In this document: positions 16,136-24,551 of the stretch, piece after piece | Position numbering within the stretch: the stretch's first letter is position 1 | Layout of the letters: each line of letters opens with the position of its first letter | Source of the DNA: [Zimmermannella] bifida NBRC 103089 | GTDB lineage: Bacteria; Actinomycetota; Actinomycetes; Actinomycetales; Microbacteriaceae | Assembly (NCBI RefSeq): GCF_001570925.1 | Contig: NZ_BCSP01000005.1 | Span: 62,001-126,000 of the forward strand | Reading direction: 5' to 3' | DNA: 64,000 bases | Position numbers and translations under genes: made by a program | The notes under the pieces: generated by a model | What the model was told of the DNA's origin: nothing | Database searches by the model: none | What the model saw: the letters and a program-made list of their open reading frames with translations, nothing else

Positions 16136-16849
16136 ATGGACACGCAGCAACCAGTCGACCCGCAGCTTGCCGCGCTGCAGGGCAGCGTTGTTGTGGTGCG
16201 GGTTGGCAAAGTAGCACCACGGTCGTGGAGCGGGCGTTCGTTTGATTCGGCTGCCGTTAAAACGCCGCAAGCGGATGCGGTGGCGATTGGCACGCTCGGA
16301 TTGGCCGGTGACGAACAAGCCGAGAAGATTCACGGCGGCCCCGAGAAGGCCGTACTCATGTACGCGCAGCATCACTATCCGGCATGGCAGTCCGAAGGAT
16401 ATGACCTGCCCGAGGGCGCGCTGTTCGAAAACATTACGATGACCGGTCTCGACGAGACGTTGATCCACCTCGGGGACACCGTGCGTGTTGGTACTGCGTT
16501 GCTCCAGGCCACGCAGCCGCGACGCCCCTGCTACAAGATTGCCGCGCGTTGGGGCATCAAGAATCTGCCGCGATTGGTGCAGGGTAAAGGGCGAACTGGC
16601 ATCTACTTTCGGGTGCTCGAACCGGGCGAAGTGCGCGCGGGGGACCGCATCCAAGTGCTCGAACGACTCGAGAACTCGGTGCCTGCCGCAGAGGTTAATC
16701 GCATCATGAACGTCGACCGCGACGATGTCGCCGGCATCCAGGCGCTGCTCGCAAGCCCCGAGCTGCCGCCGCGGTGGCGCCAGCAGCTCGAGCGCAGGCT
16801 CGAGGGGCACTTCGAAAGCGACGCAGCGCGCCTGGGCGAAGACGACTAG
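16136..16849 (+). CDS. MOSC domain protein (YiiM-like)
   Basis: The ATG at 16136 follows AAAGGAG by five bases and gives 237 residues. The MOSC core has GLAGDEQAEKIHGGPEKAVL (about 57-76), the family Lys/His/Gly pattern. It then has GALFENITMTGLDE and RRPCYKIAARWG, whose Cys is the expected molybdenum-ligand residue. A C-terminal helical 3-alpha segment (about 180-235) matches YiiM, which reduces N-hydroxylated bases such as 6-hydroxylaminopurine. It would be a cytoplasmic molybdoenzyme of base detoxification. It is convergent with arsC across a perfect hairpin. Confidence 0.88.
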   Translation: MDTQQPVDPQLAALQGSVVVVRVGKVAPRSWSGRSFDSAAVKTPQADAVAIGTLGLAGDEQAEKIHGGPEKAVLMYAQHHYPAWQSEGYDLPEGALFENITMTGLDETLIHLGDTVRVGTALLQATQPRRPCYKIAARWGIKNLPRLVQGKGRTGIYFRVLEPGEVRAGDRIQVLERLENSVPAAEVNRIMNVDRDDVAGIQALLASPELPPRWRQQLERRLEGHFESDAARLGEDD

Positions 16850-16892
16850 TTCGGTTGCCTATTGCGTGGGATTTGCGCAGCAGGCAACCGAA
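16850..16892. terminator. Bidirectional terminator between MOSC gene and arsC
   Basis: TTCGGTTGCC (16850-16859) is exactly complementary to GGCAACCGAA (16883-16892). An inner TGCG...CGCA pair shortens the loop. It starts immediately after the MOSC stop codon and ends 12 bases before the convergent arsC stop. Confidence 0.65.
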
Positions 16893-16904
16893 GTCAGCAG
16901 CTCG

Positions 16905-17342
16905 TTAGTGCTGCGTGAGCTCTTCAATCAGCGCGAGCACACGACGGTCAATGTCGTCGCGCACCAGTCGCATCCGTTCTTCGCCATCGATACCGCGTAG
17001 CGACGGCTCGTCGATCTCCCAAACCACGGCTGGGTGGCGCAGCTCGAGCGCCGGGTCGAGCTGCGCTTCAGTACCAACGAGCACGATGCGATCCATGCGT
17101 GCCGTCAGCGCCGGGTCCATGGGCTTCGGGATTTCGCCGGCCATGGATGCACCGAGTTCAGCAACGCTTTCGGCCGACAGCGCGTTGATGGTGCCGCCAG
17201 GTGTTGGCGCAGTACCGGCCGAGTGAATCTCTAAGGTATCGCCCGCGTGCAGCCGTGCCAGGGCGGCGGCCATCTGCGATTTGCCACCGTTCTTGACGCA
17301 GACAAACATGACTGCGGGTTTCGCGGCTGGGGTGTTGTTCAT
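16905..17342 (-). CDS. arsC: Arsenate reductase (arsenate-mycothiol transferase type)
   Basis: This 145-residue low-molecular-weight phosphatase-like protein has the active loop FVCVKNGGKSQMA, with C15 as nucleophile and Lys21 in the usual Arg position. That variant is typical of actinobacterial ArsC enzymes, which attach mycothiol to arsenate and rely on mycoredoxin. It continues with HSAGTAPTPGGTIN and ends with an acidic helical segment. It lies 60 bases downstream of the arsenite pump gene on the same strand, an arsenic resistance operon in which ArsC feeds arsenite to the exporter. Confidence 0.9.
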   Translation of the reverse strand: MNNTPAAKPAVMFVCVKNGGKSQMAAALARLHAGDTLEIHSAGTAPTPGGTINALSAESVAELGASMAGEIPKPMDPALTARMDRIVLVGTEAQLDPALELRHPAVVWEIDEPSLRGIDGEERMRLVRDDIDRRVLALIEELTQH

Positions 17343-17402
17343 GGTGAAGTCCTTTGATCGTGAGTGCTGGGCTGATGGTGAATTTTGGATACGTGGTCGG
17401 CG

Positions 17403-18554
17403 TTAACCACGCGGGGCACGGTCGGGGAGCGCGGCCTTGGCATCAGCTGGTTGCGGATGCGGGAAGTTGCGTCGCAGTGCAAGCGATACGTAGACGAGCG
17501 CCACGAGAATCGGCACTTCGATGAGCGGACCGACAACGCCGGCAAGCGCTTCACCCGAAGTGACACCGAACGTGCCGATAGCGACGGCTATGGCGAGCTC
17601 AAAGTTATTGCCCGCCGCGGTGAATGCGAGGGTGGTCGTGCGCGCGTACGACATGTGCAGCAGGCGTCCAGTCAAGTAGCCGGCTCCCCACATGATGGCG
17701 AAGTAGCACAGCAGCGGCAGCGCAATTCGCACCACGTCGAGTGGGCGACTGGTGATCTCGCCACCTTGCAGCGCGAACAGAATCACAATCGTGAACAGCA
17801 AACCGATCAGCGCGAACGGCGAAATCACCGGCAAGAAGCGCGACTCATACGCTTCGCGGCCAGCGCGGGCCTCGCCGATTCGGCGCGAGAGGTAACCAGC
17901 CAACAGCGGAATGCCTAAAAAGATCAGCACCGACTTGGCAATTTGCAAGGGCGAGGCGTCAAGGCCCTGAGTTGGCAAGCCCAGCCACGAGGGCAGGACA
18001 TCGAGATAGAACCAGCCGAGCACAGCAAACATCAGCACCTGGAATACCGAGTTGATCGCGACGAGCACCGCGGCAGCTTCGCGATCACCGCAGGCCAGGT
18101 CATTCCAGATAATCACCATGGCGATGCAGCGGGCGAGGCCAACGATGATGACGCCGGTGCGGAACTCGGGAAGATCCGGCAGGAACAGCCATGCCAGCGC
18201 AAACATGATCGCGGGGCCGAGTACCCAGTTGAGCACGAGCGAGGATGCGAGCAGCTTGCGGTCGTGCGTGACGGTGTCGAGTTCGTTGTATCGCACCTTC
18301 GCAAGCACCGGGTACATCATCACGAGCAACCCGATCGCGATTGGCAATGAGACGCCGTCGATCTCGATTGCGGCGAGCGCGTCATTGAGCCCCGGAATAA
18401 ACCGGCCCAGTGCGAGCCCAGCGAGCATGGCCAGCAAGATCCAGACCGGTAGGAATCGGTCAAGTGCCGAGAGTTTTGGGGTTTCGCTGGATGCGGTGCT
18501 CGAGGCAGCCGCGGACGTCGCGCAGCTTGTGGCCGACGATGGCGATTCAGGCAT
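17403..18554 (-). CDS. acr3: ACR3-family arsenite efflux transporter
   Basis: From ATG 18554 the protein has 383 residues; an earlier ATG at 18587 would add 11. After a Ser/Ala-rich N-terminus it shows ten apolar segments. Family motifs are MMYPVLAKVRYNEL, LNWVLGPAIMFALAWLFLPD, the Cys-containing LARCIAMVIIWNDLACGD (the thiol thought to bind arsenite), and FTAAGNNFELAIAVAIGTFG. ACR3 exports As(III) using the proton gradient. Oddly, no ArsR repressor gene lies in the operon or beside it. It is upstream of arsC on the same strand. Confidence 0.93.
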   Translation of the reverse strand: MPESPSSATSCATSAAASSTASSETPKLSALDRFLPVWILLAMLAGLALGRFIPGLNDALAAIEIDGVSLPIAIGLLVMMYPVLAKVRYNELDTVTHDRKLLASSLVLNWVLGPAIMFALAWLFLPDLPEFRTGVIIVGLARCIAMVIIWNDLACGDREAAAVLVAINSVFQVLMFAVLGWFYLDVLPSWLGLPTQGLDASPLQIAKSVLIFLGIPLLAGYLSRRIGEARAGREAYESRFLPVISPFALIGLLFTIVILFALQGGEITSRPLDVVRIALPLLCYFAIMWGAGYLTGRLLHMSYARTTTLAFTAAGNNFELAIAVAIGTFGVTSGEALAGVVGPLIEVPILVALVYVSLALRRNFPHPQPADAKAALPDRAPRG

Positions 18555-18647
18555 AGGGCAATTCTCGCGTTCGGCATCCGGCATCACAATGGCGAATCGC
18601 CGCCATTATTCCGCTATTGGCGTTTGCTCGGGCAGCACGTCAAGTTA

Positions 18648-18662
18648 GTGAGAATGATTCAC
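18648..18662. promoter_or_regulatory. Dyad GTGA-N7-TCAC in the acr3/methyltransferase divergent region
   Basis: GTGAGAATGATTCAC has exact four-base outer arms and an AATGAT core. It is loosely like actinobacterial Zur boxes (11 of 15 positions by my memory of TGAAAATCATTTTCA). It lies 93 bases before acr3 and 106 before the methyltransferase, and it could equally be an ArsR-type site. Confidence 0.3.
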
Positions 18663-18768
18663 AACAGGTACCCTGACGGCACCGTCGTGTCACACCGTGC
18701 TCGTGCAGCGTGTCGATGCGGCAAACCCCGAATCACGGAGCCACATCAACAACACGCGAGGAGCTTGC

Positions 18769-19545
18769 ATGAACGAGATGCTGTCAACGATCTGGTGCGC
18801 GAGTGACTACACCCCGACCGCACACCGGCTCGAACGGGTGGTGCCGCAACTTGCCGACCGCATCCGCAGCTTGGTGCCCGCAAGCGGCACGCCACACCTC
18901 GTTGACATTGGTGCGGGACATGGCGAGCTCGCACAGCTACTCTGCGACAGCGGATATCAGGTCACCGCCATCGAGCCGGCGTTCCGGATGCGCGAAACCG
19001 CAGCCGCACGAGGTATCGCCCGGCAGGCAACGTGGTCGGATGCAGTTGGCGAGGCGACCGGCTTGGAAACCGGCAGCGTCGAAGGGATCGTCAGTAATTT
19101 CGGGGCATTCATGTGCCGAGTGCCGGAAGGCCCCGCCGAATGGGCTCGCATCCTGAAACCTGGCGCGCCACTCGTATTTTCTGCCTGGGACAACACCGGA
19201 TTTCTGTCGGACATGACCGACCGCATGCTCGCGGTGTCTGGTGGCGAGGCACCCCACCTGCACTGGCGTGAACACGTGCACGAACGATTGGGCGAGGCCT
19301 TCACCCAAGTCCAGGTCGACCGATACGAAATGCCGTGGGAATTCGATTCGGTCGAGGCGGCCATCGAAGAAAACGAAACCGGTAGCCCCGTGCACGCATT
19401 CATGATGTTGGCGCTGGGGGAGCGTGCCGGTGAACTGCGCGAAGCGCTGCGCACCTGCTTTAGCGAATACGTTGACCCGTCAACCGGCCGAGTACGTGGC
19501 ACTGCCGCCTACCTGATCGTGCAGGCACTGCGCGCGGCTGCCTAA
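18769..19545 (+). CDS. Class I SAM-dependent methyltransferase
   Basis: The ATG at 18769 follows GAGGAG by five to six bases and gives 258 residues. SAM-binding motif I is LVDIGAGHGELAQLL (about 44-58), followed by TAIEPAFRMRE (about 66-76). The Asn-Phe-Gly-Ala segment (SVEGIVSNFGAFMCRVPEG) and RILKPGAPLVFSAWDN are the usual motifs II-III of the UbiE/COQ5-like methyltransferase 11 group. The methyl acceptor cannot be told. It is divergent from the arsenic operon; arsenite methyltransferases are possible neighbours, but the Cys set of ArsM is missing, so I do not assign that role. Confidence 0.85.
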   Translation: MNEMLSTIWCASDYTPTAHRLERVVPQLADRIRSLVPASGTPHLVDIGAGHGELAQLLCDSGYQVTAIEPAFRMRETAAARGIARQATWSDAVGEATGLETGSVEGIVSNFGAFMCRVPEGPAEWARILKPGAPLVFSAWDNTGFLSDMTDRMLAVSGGEAPHLHWREHVHERLGEAFTQVQVDRYEMPWEFDSVEAAIEENETGSPVHAFMMLALGERAGELREALRTCFSEYVDPSTGRVRGTAAYLIVQALRAAA

Positions 19546-19559
19546 CCACACGCAAAACA

Positions 19560-19601
19560 AACGGTGGGCTGGATGCGAATACCTGCATCCAGCCCACCGT
19601 T
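19560..19601. terminator. Perfect 17-bp bidirectional terminator
   Basis: AACGGTGGGCTGGATGC (19560-19576) pairs without mismatch with GCATCCAGCCCACCGTT (19585-19601) around an eight-base loop. TATCTT follows on the plus strand and a T-rich tract (complement of AAAACAA) on the minus strand. It separates the convergent methyltransferase and ddh genes. Confidence 0.8.
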
Positions 19602-19620
19602 ATCTTGGGTGCGCCCCGCG

Positions 19621-20580
19621 TTACAGCGTTGACGCTACGAGGTCATCAAGCGACTTCGGCGAGAGGAGGTATGGTGCCACCTCAAATGGCGTGATTGCAC
19701 CGACGGTGCCCTGCGCCCGCAGACGAGCTGCGGCACGGCCGTAGGCGACCATGACGGCACCGGTGAAGTCAGGGTTGCGGCCGAGCTCGAGCTCGAACGA
19801 AACAGCGTTGTGCGAGTCAACGAGCTGACCGGCGGTAATAACCTGGCCACCGTGCGGCATGCCGGTGTGGTTGGCTTCGAACTCTGCTTCGCTCACGAAT
19901 TCAACCGTGGTGTCGTAACCGACGAAGTAGTCGGGCATGGTCACGATGGTTTCGCGGATGCGGTCGTGGTCGGCGGCGTCGGCCACGATGACACACTGAC
20001 GCTTGTGCGCCGCCTTCGGGTCAACCGGCTGGCCGGCCTTAGCGGCTGCGACGGCGTCTTCGCTCGGCACGGTGTACTGCACGCCGCGCTTGACGCCTTC
20101 AATGCGGCGGATGGCATCGGAGTGGCCCTGCGATACGCCAAGGCCCCAGAACGTCGCCTGCTGCGGCTGTGGGAACAGCGATGCGGCGAGCACGCGGTTG
20201 AGCGAGAACAGGCCCGGGTCCCAACCGGTGGAGATCAGCGCGAGGTTGTCGCCTTCCCGTGCAGCCGCATCCATCTTGGCGCGGTGCTCAGGAATGAGGT
20301 TGTGGTTGTCGTAGGTGTCGACGGTGGTGAACTGCTTCGCAAACGAAGCGGCCTGTGCTGGCATGTCCGTGGCGCTACCGAGGCAGAGGAAGAGCACATC
20401 GACTTGGTCGCGATGTGCGGCAATGTCATCTACCGAAAACACCGGGGTCTGGGTGTCGAGCGAGTCGCGGCGCGAGAAAATACCGTGCAGGTCCATGTCG
20501 GGCTGCTGGGCGATCAGTGCTTCGACACTGCGGCCGAGGTTGCCGTAGCCGACAATGCCGGCGCGGATATTGGTGGTCAT
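19621..20580 (-). CDS. ddh: meso-Diaminopimelate D-dehydrogenase
   Basis: The 319-residue protein starts at ATG 20580 with AAGGAC upstream. It begins IRAGIVGYGNLGRSVEALI (NADP-binding Rossmann fold), then has LCLGSATDMPAQA, TVDTYDNH, and ISTGWDPGLFSLNRVLA, all signatures of Ddh. The enzyme reductively aminates tetrahydrodipicolinate to meso-diaminopimelate in one step, bypassing the succinylase route for lysine and cell-wall precursor. It lies 35 bases behind trpB on the same strand with no hairpin between, so it is probably co-transcribed and may be subject to the trp attenuator upstream of trpB. A strong terminator follows it. Confidence 0.94.
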   Translation of the reverse strand: MTTNIRAGIVGYGNLGRSVEALIAQQPDMDLHGIFSRRDSLDTQTPVFSVDDIAAHRDQVDVLFLCLGSATDMPAQAASFAKQFTTVDTYDNHNLIPEHRAKMDAAAREGDNLALISTGWDPGLFSLNRVLAASLFPQPQQATFWGLGVSQGHSDAIRRIEGVKRGVQYTVPSEDAVAAAKAGQPVDPKAAHKRQCVIVADAADHDRIRETIVTMPDYFVGYDTTVEFVSEAEFEANHTGMPHGGQVITAGQLVDSHNAVSFELELGRNPDFTGAVMVAYGRAAARLRAQGTVGAITPFEVAPYLLSPKSLDDLVASTL

Positions 20581-20615
20581 GGAAGTCCTTAGGTAATTCG
20601 AGTTAGACCCGGCCG

Positions 20616-21872
20616 TTAACTGCGGCGGGCTGCGAGTCGTTCGGCAACAAAGTCAACGTCTTTGTCGCCGCGGCCCGAGAGGTTGGCGATGACGATGTCA
20701 TCGCTCGAGAGCGTCGGCGCAAGCTTGCAGGTGTAAGCAATGGCGTGCGACGACTCGAGGGCAGGAATAATGCCTTCGGTGCGCGAGAGCGTGCTGAACG
20801 CATCGAGGGTTTCGTTGTCATCAACCGAGACGTAGGTGACTCGGCCGAGGGTCTTGAGGTGCGAGTGCTGCGGGCCAACACCCGGGTAGTCGAGGCCAGA
20901 CGCGATCGAGTGCACTGGCGAAGGCTCACCCTGTTCGTCTTGCAGCACGATGGTCTTCATGCCGTGCAGGGTGCCGGGGGTACCAAGGGTCATGGTTGCG
21001 GCGTGACGGGTGCCTTCGAGGCCTTCGCCGGCTGGCTCGACACCGAAGATTTCGACCTCGCGGTCATTGAGGAAAGCGTCGAACAGTCCCATGGCGTTTG
21101 AGCCACCGCCAACGGCAGCGACCAGGGCATTCGGCAGTCGACCTTCTGCTTCGAGAATCTGCGCACGGGCTTCGCGACCGATGATTGACTGGAAATCCCG
21201 AACCATCGACGGGTAGGGGTGTGGGCCCACAACGGAGCCGATCGCAAAGAAATACTCGTGGTACTTGGCGGCATAGGTTGCAAACGCCGAGTCAACGGCC
21301 TCCTTGAGCGAACGGCCGCCTTCTTCCACGGCGACGACCTTCGCGCCGAGCAGCTCCATGCGCACAACATTGGGGTGCTGCTTGGCAACGTCAATGGCGC
21401 CCATGTGAATTTCACATTCGAGGCCGGTCAGCGCGGCCGCGGTGGCGAGCGCAACACCGTGCTGACCCGCGCCAGTTTCGGCAATGAGCTTCGTCTTGCC
21501 CATGCGCTTGGCGAGGAGTGCTTCACCGAGGCAGTGGTTGATCTTGTGCGCACCGGTGTGGTTCAGGTCTTCGCGCTTGAGGTACACCTTGGCACCGCCG
21601 AGCTTGGCGGTGAGGTTCTCGGCAAAGTACAGCAGCGATGGGCGGCCAACGTACGTGCGCAGCAATCGCTCGTACTCGCCCATGAACGTCGGATCCTGGC
21701 GGGCTTCCGCATACGCATCCCGAACCTCAGCAATCGGCTCGACCAAGAACGGCGGCAGCTCGGCGCCACCGAATTCGCCGAAGTATCCGTCGTCGTTGGC
21801 GCGATACTGCGGGTTCGGCACGTGCTGCGTTGCGGCGGCGTCGGCGGATGCGTCGTGTTGGGTATCAGTCAA
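20616..21872 (-). CDS. trpB: Tryptophan synthase beta chain
   Basis: The TTG at 21872 is preceded by AAGGAG and gives 418 residues, typical for TrpB with a 30-residue polar N-terminal extension. Motifs in order are the PLP lysine K110 in [19 protein letters not shown], the phosphate-binding [17 protein letters not shown], and ESSHAIAY. It joins indole to serine. Unusually, neither trpA nor any other trp gene is adjacent, so it must either pair with a distant TrpA or salvage free indole. Transcription appears controlled by a tandem-Trp leader peptide and attenuator between 21910 and 22007. The next gene, ddh, lies 35 bases downstream. Confidence 0.95.
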   Translation of the reverse strand: MTDTQHDASADAAATQHVPNPQYRANDDGYFGEFGGAELPPFLVEPIAEVRDAYAEARQDPTFMGEYERLLRTYVGRPSLLYFAENLTAKLGGAKVYLKREDLNHTGAHKINHCLGEALLAKRMGKTKLIAETGAGQHGVALATAAALTGLECEIHMGAIDVAKQHPNVVRMELLGAKVVAVEEGGRSLKEAVDSAFATYAAKYHEYFFAIGSVVGPHPYPSMVRDFQSIIGREARAQILEAEGRLPNALVAAVGGGSNAMGLFDAFLNDREVEIFGVEPAGEGLEGTRHAATMTLGTPGTLHGMKTIVLQDEQGEPSPVHSIASGLDYPGVGPQHSHLKTLGRVTYVSVDDNETLDAFSTLSRTEGIIPALESSHAIAYTCKLAPTLSSDDIVIANLSGRGDKDVDFVAERLAARRS

Positions 21873-21909
21873 TTTGGGCTCCTTGCCTCGTCACGGTGCC
21901 ACCTCCCGG

Positions 21910-21982
21910 AAACCAAACGAATCGCCTCCGAAAAGGGGCGATTCGAACAGATTGCAATGTTGAAGAACCGCCTCTCAGGCGG
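21910..21982 (-). promoter_or_regulatory. trp attenuator: alternative hairpins before trpB
   Basis: On the minus strand four arms are visible. Arm 1 is CCGCCT (21982-21977), overlapping the leader stop. Arm 2 is AGGCGG, extended to GGCGGTTC (21972-21965). Arm 3 is CGAATCGCC (21945-21937). Arm 4 is GGCGATTCG (21926-21918), followed by a T-rich tract to 21910. Arms 1-2 form a 6-bp pause hairpin with a GAG loop. Arms 2-3 pair over eight positions with one G-U (antiterminator). Arms 3-4 form a perfect 9-bp terminator. The mutually exclusive pairing matches classical trp attenuation: stalling at the Trp codons frees arm 2 to pair with arm 3. Confidence 0.85.
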
Positions 21983-22007
21983 CCCACCAATTCCGTGCAA
22001 TTTGCAT
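21975..22007 (-). CDS. trpL: trp leader peptide with tandem Trp codons
   Basis: ATG at 22007 opens a ten-codon frame, MQIARNWWAA, ending at TGA (21977-21975). The two adjacent TGG codons lie five codons before the first arm of the attenuator is complete, which is the geometry needed for a ribosome starved of charged tRNA-Trp to mask arm 1. The stop codon lies inside the 1-2 hairpin loop region. No strong Shine-Dalgarno is visible, so expression may be modest. It is too short for ordinary gene finding and is supported by the hairpin set behind it and by trpB. Confidence 0.85.
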   Translation of the reverse strand: MQIARNWWAA

Positions 22008-22086
22008 GCTGAAAAGCGTAGCACCAGACACCCCGAAAACCGCGGCATATCGCGATTCACGCACACGAACGTGATTGCCGGTGCAC

Positions 22087-22124
22087 TGTTCGAGCGCCGC
22101 AACTGTGGGTGCAGCGCTCGAACA
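22087..22124 (-). terminator. Hairpin downstream of the DUF808 gene
   Basis: TGTTCGAGCGC (22087-22097) pairs perfectly with GCGCTCGAACA (22114-22124). It lies seven bases past the DUF808 stop on the minus strand and upstream of the trp leader, so it should separate the two units. A T-tract is lacking. Confidence 0.55.
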
Positions 22125-22131
22125 CTGTCGC

Positions 22132-23157
22132 TTAGGACTCTTGGTCGGAGGCAGGCGTACCTGCCGCCGAAGTGGTTGCCTCGGGCGTTTCCGCGTCGGC
22201 TGCGGCGTGCCCCTCGTGCTTGCCGTGGTGGTTACCAAACGGCAACACGTGCAGCACACCGACGATGATCGAACCGAGAATGAGGCCGAATACGAGCGAG
22301 CAGCCGGTGTTAATCAGCCAGCCGAGCAGTCCGCCGATGGTGGGTACTGCCGCGCCCATCAACTCCAATTGGTGCACGAGCGAATACGGTGCCGAAACAC
22401 CCAGCGAGTCGAGCCCGACCAAGAACAGGTGGCCACCGACCCAGAGCATGGCCACGGTGCCAACGATGGAGATGACGTCGAAGACCCGCGGCATGATTTG
22501 TACGAGCCACAGACCAAACTTGCGCTTGCCTGCACGGCCGCTTTCGGCCATCCGCAGACCGATGTCGTCAACCTTCACCAAGAACGCGACCGCACCGTAG
22601 ACGGCAGCGGTGATCACGATGGCAACGACCACCAAGATTGCCAAACGCTGCCAGAACGGCTGGTTCGACACCTCGTTGAGCGCGATCACCATGATTTCGG
22701 CGCTCAGGATCAGGTCGGTGCGAATGGCGCCCGAGGTAATCGCCTTTTCGTCTTGCGGATTGTTGTCGGCAACCGCGGGCGTTTCTTGTTCGGCGTGGTG
22801 TCCCGAGAACTTTTCGATGACCTTTTCGGCGCCTTCGAAACACAGGAACGCGCCACCGAGCATGAGCAGCGGCTGCAACAGCCACGGGATGAACTGGCTC
22901 AGCAGTAGCGCCACCGGCAGGATGATGAAGAGCTTGTTGATGATCGAACCGCGGGCGATCTTCCAAATGATCGGCAACTCGCGGCTCGGTTCGATTCCCT
23001 GCACGTACTGCGGCGTCACCGCCGCATCGTCGACGACGACACCGGCAGCCTTGGCCGAGGCCTTGACCGCGGCGGCGGCAACATCGTCGATGCTGGCCGC
23101 GGCAGCGCGTGCCAGGGCCGCAATATCGTCAAGGAGCGCAACAAGACCCACAGACAT
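22132..23157 (-). CDS. DUF808 family membrane protein (YedI-like)
   Basis: The ATG at 23157, with AAAGGA nine bases before, gives 341 residues. It begins SVGLVALLDDIAALARAAAA with IDDVAAAAVKASAKAAGVVV and VTPQYVQGIEPSRELPIIWK, the unmistakable N-terminus of the YedI/DUF808 family. Several membrane helices follow (FIILPVALLLSQFIPWLL; GGAFLCFEGAEKVIEKF; LAILVVVAIVITAAVYGAVA; CSLVFGLILGSIIVGVLHVL). The C-terminus ends in a His- and Ala-rich polar tail. The family is an inner-membrane protein of unknown function. It is monocistronic. Confidence 0.93.
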   Translation of the reverse strand: MSVGLVALLDDIAALARAAAASIDDVAAAAVKASAKAAGVVVDDAAVTPQYVQGIEPSRELPIIWKIARGSIINKLFIILPVALLLSQFIPWLLQPLLMLGGAFLCFEGAEKVIEKFSGHHAEQETPAVADNNPQDEKAITSGAIRTDLILSAEIMVIALNEVSNQPFWQRLAILVVVAIVITAAVYGAVAFLVKVDDIGLRMAESGRAGKRKFGLWLVQIMPRVFDVISIVGTVAMLWVGGHLFLVGLDSLGVSAPYSLVHQLELMGAAVPTIGGLLGWLINTGCSLVFGLILGSIIVGVLHVLPFGNHHGKHEGHAAADAETPEATTSAAGTPASDQES

Positions 23158-23288
23158 CTGCGTGGTTCCTTTCGTATGTCTCGAATACTGTGTGCAGTGA
23201 CCGAGACGGTGCGAGAAATGAACCACTTACTTTACGCGGTAATGGTGTCGTTACGACGATGAATTTCGAGTGGCGGCGCCGGTCTGCG

Positions 23289-24464
23289 CTAGGGAAGCCG
23301 ACCGAGTGAGCGCGCTAATTGCCGGAGCCGTTCGCCGGCTTCGCGCAGCACCTGCGGCTGCTTACTAAACGCAAATCGCACCAGTGTGGGTGCAGCGGCC
23401 GCATCACGGTAGAAGGGCGACATCGGAATGGCCGCCACACCGATCTGTCGGGGCAATTCCTCGCAGAATGCGCGGCTATCGGTGAATCCGAGCGACGCAA
23501 TATCGGCAACGACGAAATAGCCGCCCTCGGGAACGAACGGCTGCAGGCCCGCGCGAGTCAACGCATCCAACAGCAGGTCTCGCTGCGCTTGCAGACCATC
23601 GCGAATTGCGGCGATGCGGTCGGCGGGCAGGGCTAACCCAGCGGCAATGCCGCGTTGCATTGGGGCGGGGCTCACAAAGGTCAGGTGTTGCTTCACCGTG
23701 GCGATCGCGGCAATCAGGTTCGCGGGGGCCGTGATCCAACCGACCTTCCAGCCGGTGGTCGCAAACGTCTTGCCGCCAGAGCCGACCGAAACGGTGCGTT
23801 CGCGCATCCCGGGCAGGGATGCGATCGGCAGGTGCTGCCGCCCGTCAAACGTCAGGTGCTCGTACACCTCGTCGGTGAGCACAACCAGGTCGTGCGCGCG
23901 GGCAAGCTCCGCAATGTGTTCGAGCTCCTCGCGGCGGAACACGCGTCCGGTCGGGTTATGCGGTGAATTGCACAAGATCATGCGCGTGCGCGGGGTCACG
24001 GCTGCCGCGAGTTCATCGGCATCGAACCGAAACTCTGGGGCGTGCAAGCGAACTGGCACGAGCGTCGCACCGGCGAGTGTGGCGCCCGCGTCGTATGAGT
24101 CATAGAACGGCTCGAAGGCAATGACCTCATCACCCGGTTCTAATAGCGCCAATTGTGTTGCCGCCAGGGCTTCGGTGGCGCCGACGGTCACCAGGATTTC
24201 GGAATCGGGGTCATAGCGCAGCCCGAAGAAGCGGGATCGGTGCTCGGCGATCGCCTCGCGCAGCGCGGGAATACCTCGTGCGGGGGGATACTGATTTTCA
24301 CCGGCAAGGATGCTGCGGCTTGCGGCTTCGAGTACCTCACGCGGGCCATCGCCGTCGGGAAAGCCCTGGCCGAGGTTGATGGCACCGTACTCGGCCGCCA
24401 ATGCCGACATCTCGGCAAAGATCGTGGTCGTAAAGCGTTGCATGCGTTCGTTCAAGCCAGCCAT
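23289..24464 (-). CDS. PLP-dependent aminotransferase (DapC/kynurenine aminotransferase type)
   Basis: The 391-residue fold-type I enzyme begins FTTTIFAEMSALAAEYGAIN, then has LGQGFPDGDGPREV and ENQYPPARGIPALREAIAEH. It has NSPHNPTGR in the cofactor pocket, DEVYEHLTFDG, and the PLP lysine in SVGSGGKTFATTGWKVGW (about 236-253). This start matches mycobacterial DapC (N-succinyldiaminopimelate aminotransferase) and the closely related kynurenine/methionine aminotransferases. Because Ddh in this genome bypasses the succinylase route, a role in methionine, glutamine or aromatic transamination is at least as likely. It is a single gene with a cytoplasmic product. Confidence 0.87.
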   Translation of the reverse strand: MAGLNERMQRFTTTIFAEMSALAAEYGAINLGQGFPDGDGPREVLEAASRSILAGENQYPPARGIPALREAIAEHRSRFFGLRYDPDSEILVTVGATEALAATQLALLEPGDEVIAFEPFYDSYDAGATLAGATLVPVRLHAPEFRFDADELAAAVTPRTRMILCNSPHNPTGRVFRREELEHIAELARAHDLVVLTDEVYEHLTFDGRQHLPIASLPGMRERTVSVGSGGKTFATTGWKVGWITAPANLIAAIATVKQHLTFVSPAPMQRGIAAGLALPADRIAAIRDGLQAQRDLLLDALTRAGLQPFVPEGGYFVVADIASLGFTDSRAFCEELPRQIGVAAIPMSPFYRDAAAAPTLVRFAFSKQPQVLREAGERLRQLARSLGRLP

Positions 24465-24551
24465 TGCGACAGCCTAGCGAGGCGCACCTTGGTCGATCCG
24501 CGGCGCACGTAACCCAAGGTCATGTTCAGCCTGGCTTGCCAAACTCTGCGC

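Noticed and set aside
21888-21904. T-box-like GGTGGCACCGTG before trpB on the minus strand
   Set aside because: It resembles the T-box antiterminator bulge, but no Stem I with a Trp specifier was found, and the leader-peptide attenuator explains the region fully.
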